Below, one piece after another: positions 13,441-13,571 of a DNA stretch of 13,571 bases. The notes under the pieces are model-generated. The model did not search any database. It worked only from the letters and a program-made list of their open reading frames with translations, and was not told the origin of the DNA. The stretch comes from Anaeromyxobacter_A sp035538735 (GTDB lineage: Bacteria > Myxococcota > Myxococcia > Myxococcales > Anaeromyxobacteraceae). The DNA lies in NCBI GenBank assembly GCA_035538735.1, contig DATLJU010000028.1, positions 1 to 13,571 on the forward strand, read 5' to 3'. The position numbers and the translations under genes were made by a program. Position 1 is the first letter of the stretch; each line of letters opens with the position of its first letter.

Positions 13441-13571
13441 CGCGGTCGCGGTCGCGGTCGAGGTCGCGGTCGAGGTCGAGGTCGGGGTCGAGGTCGGGGT
13501 CGAGGTCGGGGTCGAGGTCGGGGTCGAGGTCGGGGTCGAGGTCGGGGTCGAGGTCGGGGTCGAGGTCGTGG
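13441..13571. repeat. Hexamer/12-mer microsatellite at the window edge
   Basis: GGTCG recurs every 6 bp from 13444 to 13568, 21 times, with only the sixth base varying (first mostly C, then A, then alternating A and G). From 13479 to 13562 it settles into seven perfect 12-bp copies of AGGTCGGGGTCG. All six reading frames through it are free of stops, for example Arg-Gly or Val-Glu-Val-Gly on the plus strand and Asp-Leu-Asp-Pro on the minus strand. The array runs to the end of the window, so its full length and whether it is coding are unknown. Confidence 0.92.

Noticed and set aside
13421..13571. Plus-strand ATG followed by a Val-Glu-Val-Gly repeat open to the window edge
   Set aside because: The repeat is stop-free in all six frames, so an open frame carries no evidence of coding; no ribosome binding site was seen.
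13441..13571. CRISPR array
   Set aside because: Units are 6-12 bp without spacers; this is a simple tandem repeat.

Overview
The window is very GC-rich, with nearly all codons ending in G or C. It encodes a periplasmic respiratory nitrate-to-ammonium gene set rich in multihaem cytochromes, a gliding-motility-type zinc-ribbon/AgmX-like protein and a FYDLN-type zinc-ribbon protein. Together these suggest a delta-proteobacterial or myxobacterial anaerobe, most likely an Anaeromyxobacter relative (Myxococcota). This assignment is inferred from gene content and composition, because no rRNA gene is present. No transposase, integrase, tRNA, rRNA or CRISPR array was seen.

Left part (1-4343): a secreted cupredoxin-like protein (+) converges on a small FYDLN zinc-ribbon protein (-). 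The latter diverges from ttcA (+, tRNA 2-thiocytidine synthesis). Next on the + strand is a zinc-ribbon/transmembrane/Pro-Ala-linker protein with an AgmX/PglI-like C-terminal domain. Its stop codon overlaps the GTG start of deoC (deoxyribose-phosphate aldolase) by 4 bp.

Middle (4353-6742): a nitronate-monooxygenase-like flavoprotein (-) lies between deoC and deoB (phosphopentomutase, +) and diverges from deoB. DeoB and DeoC catalyse consecutive steps of deoxynucleoside catabolism. A perfect 12-bp inverted repeat separates deoB from the large convergent operon to its right.

Right part (6759-13250, all on the minus strand, so transcribed right to left): nrfH, nrfA, a tetrahaem lipoprotein cytochrome (napM-like), napA, napD, and an octahaem hydroxylamine-oxidoreductase-like cytochrome. 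Gaps are short (41, 10, 3, -4 and 61 bp), and every gene except napD has a well-placed purine-rich ribosome binding site of its own. Together they could reduce periplasmic nitrate to nitrite (NapA) and nitrite to ammonium (NrfA). NrfH, a quinol-oxidising tetrahaem membrane protein, is the only visible entry point for electrons. No napB, napC, napG or napH is present here, so NrfH and the NapM-like cytochrome may supply NapA as well. Upstream of nrfH is a sequence with exact sigma-54 promoter geometry (13303-13318), preceded by short inverted repeats. The window ends inside a hexamer/12-mer microsatellite.

The main points of interest are the compact mixed nrf-nap-hao operon on one quinol dehydrogenase, its probable sigma-54 control, a 6-codon tandem duplication in the NapM-like signal peptide, and a group of genes that look leaderless.
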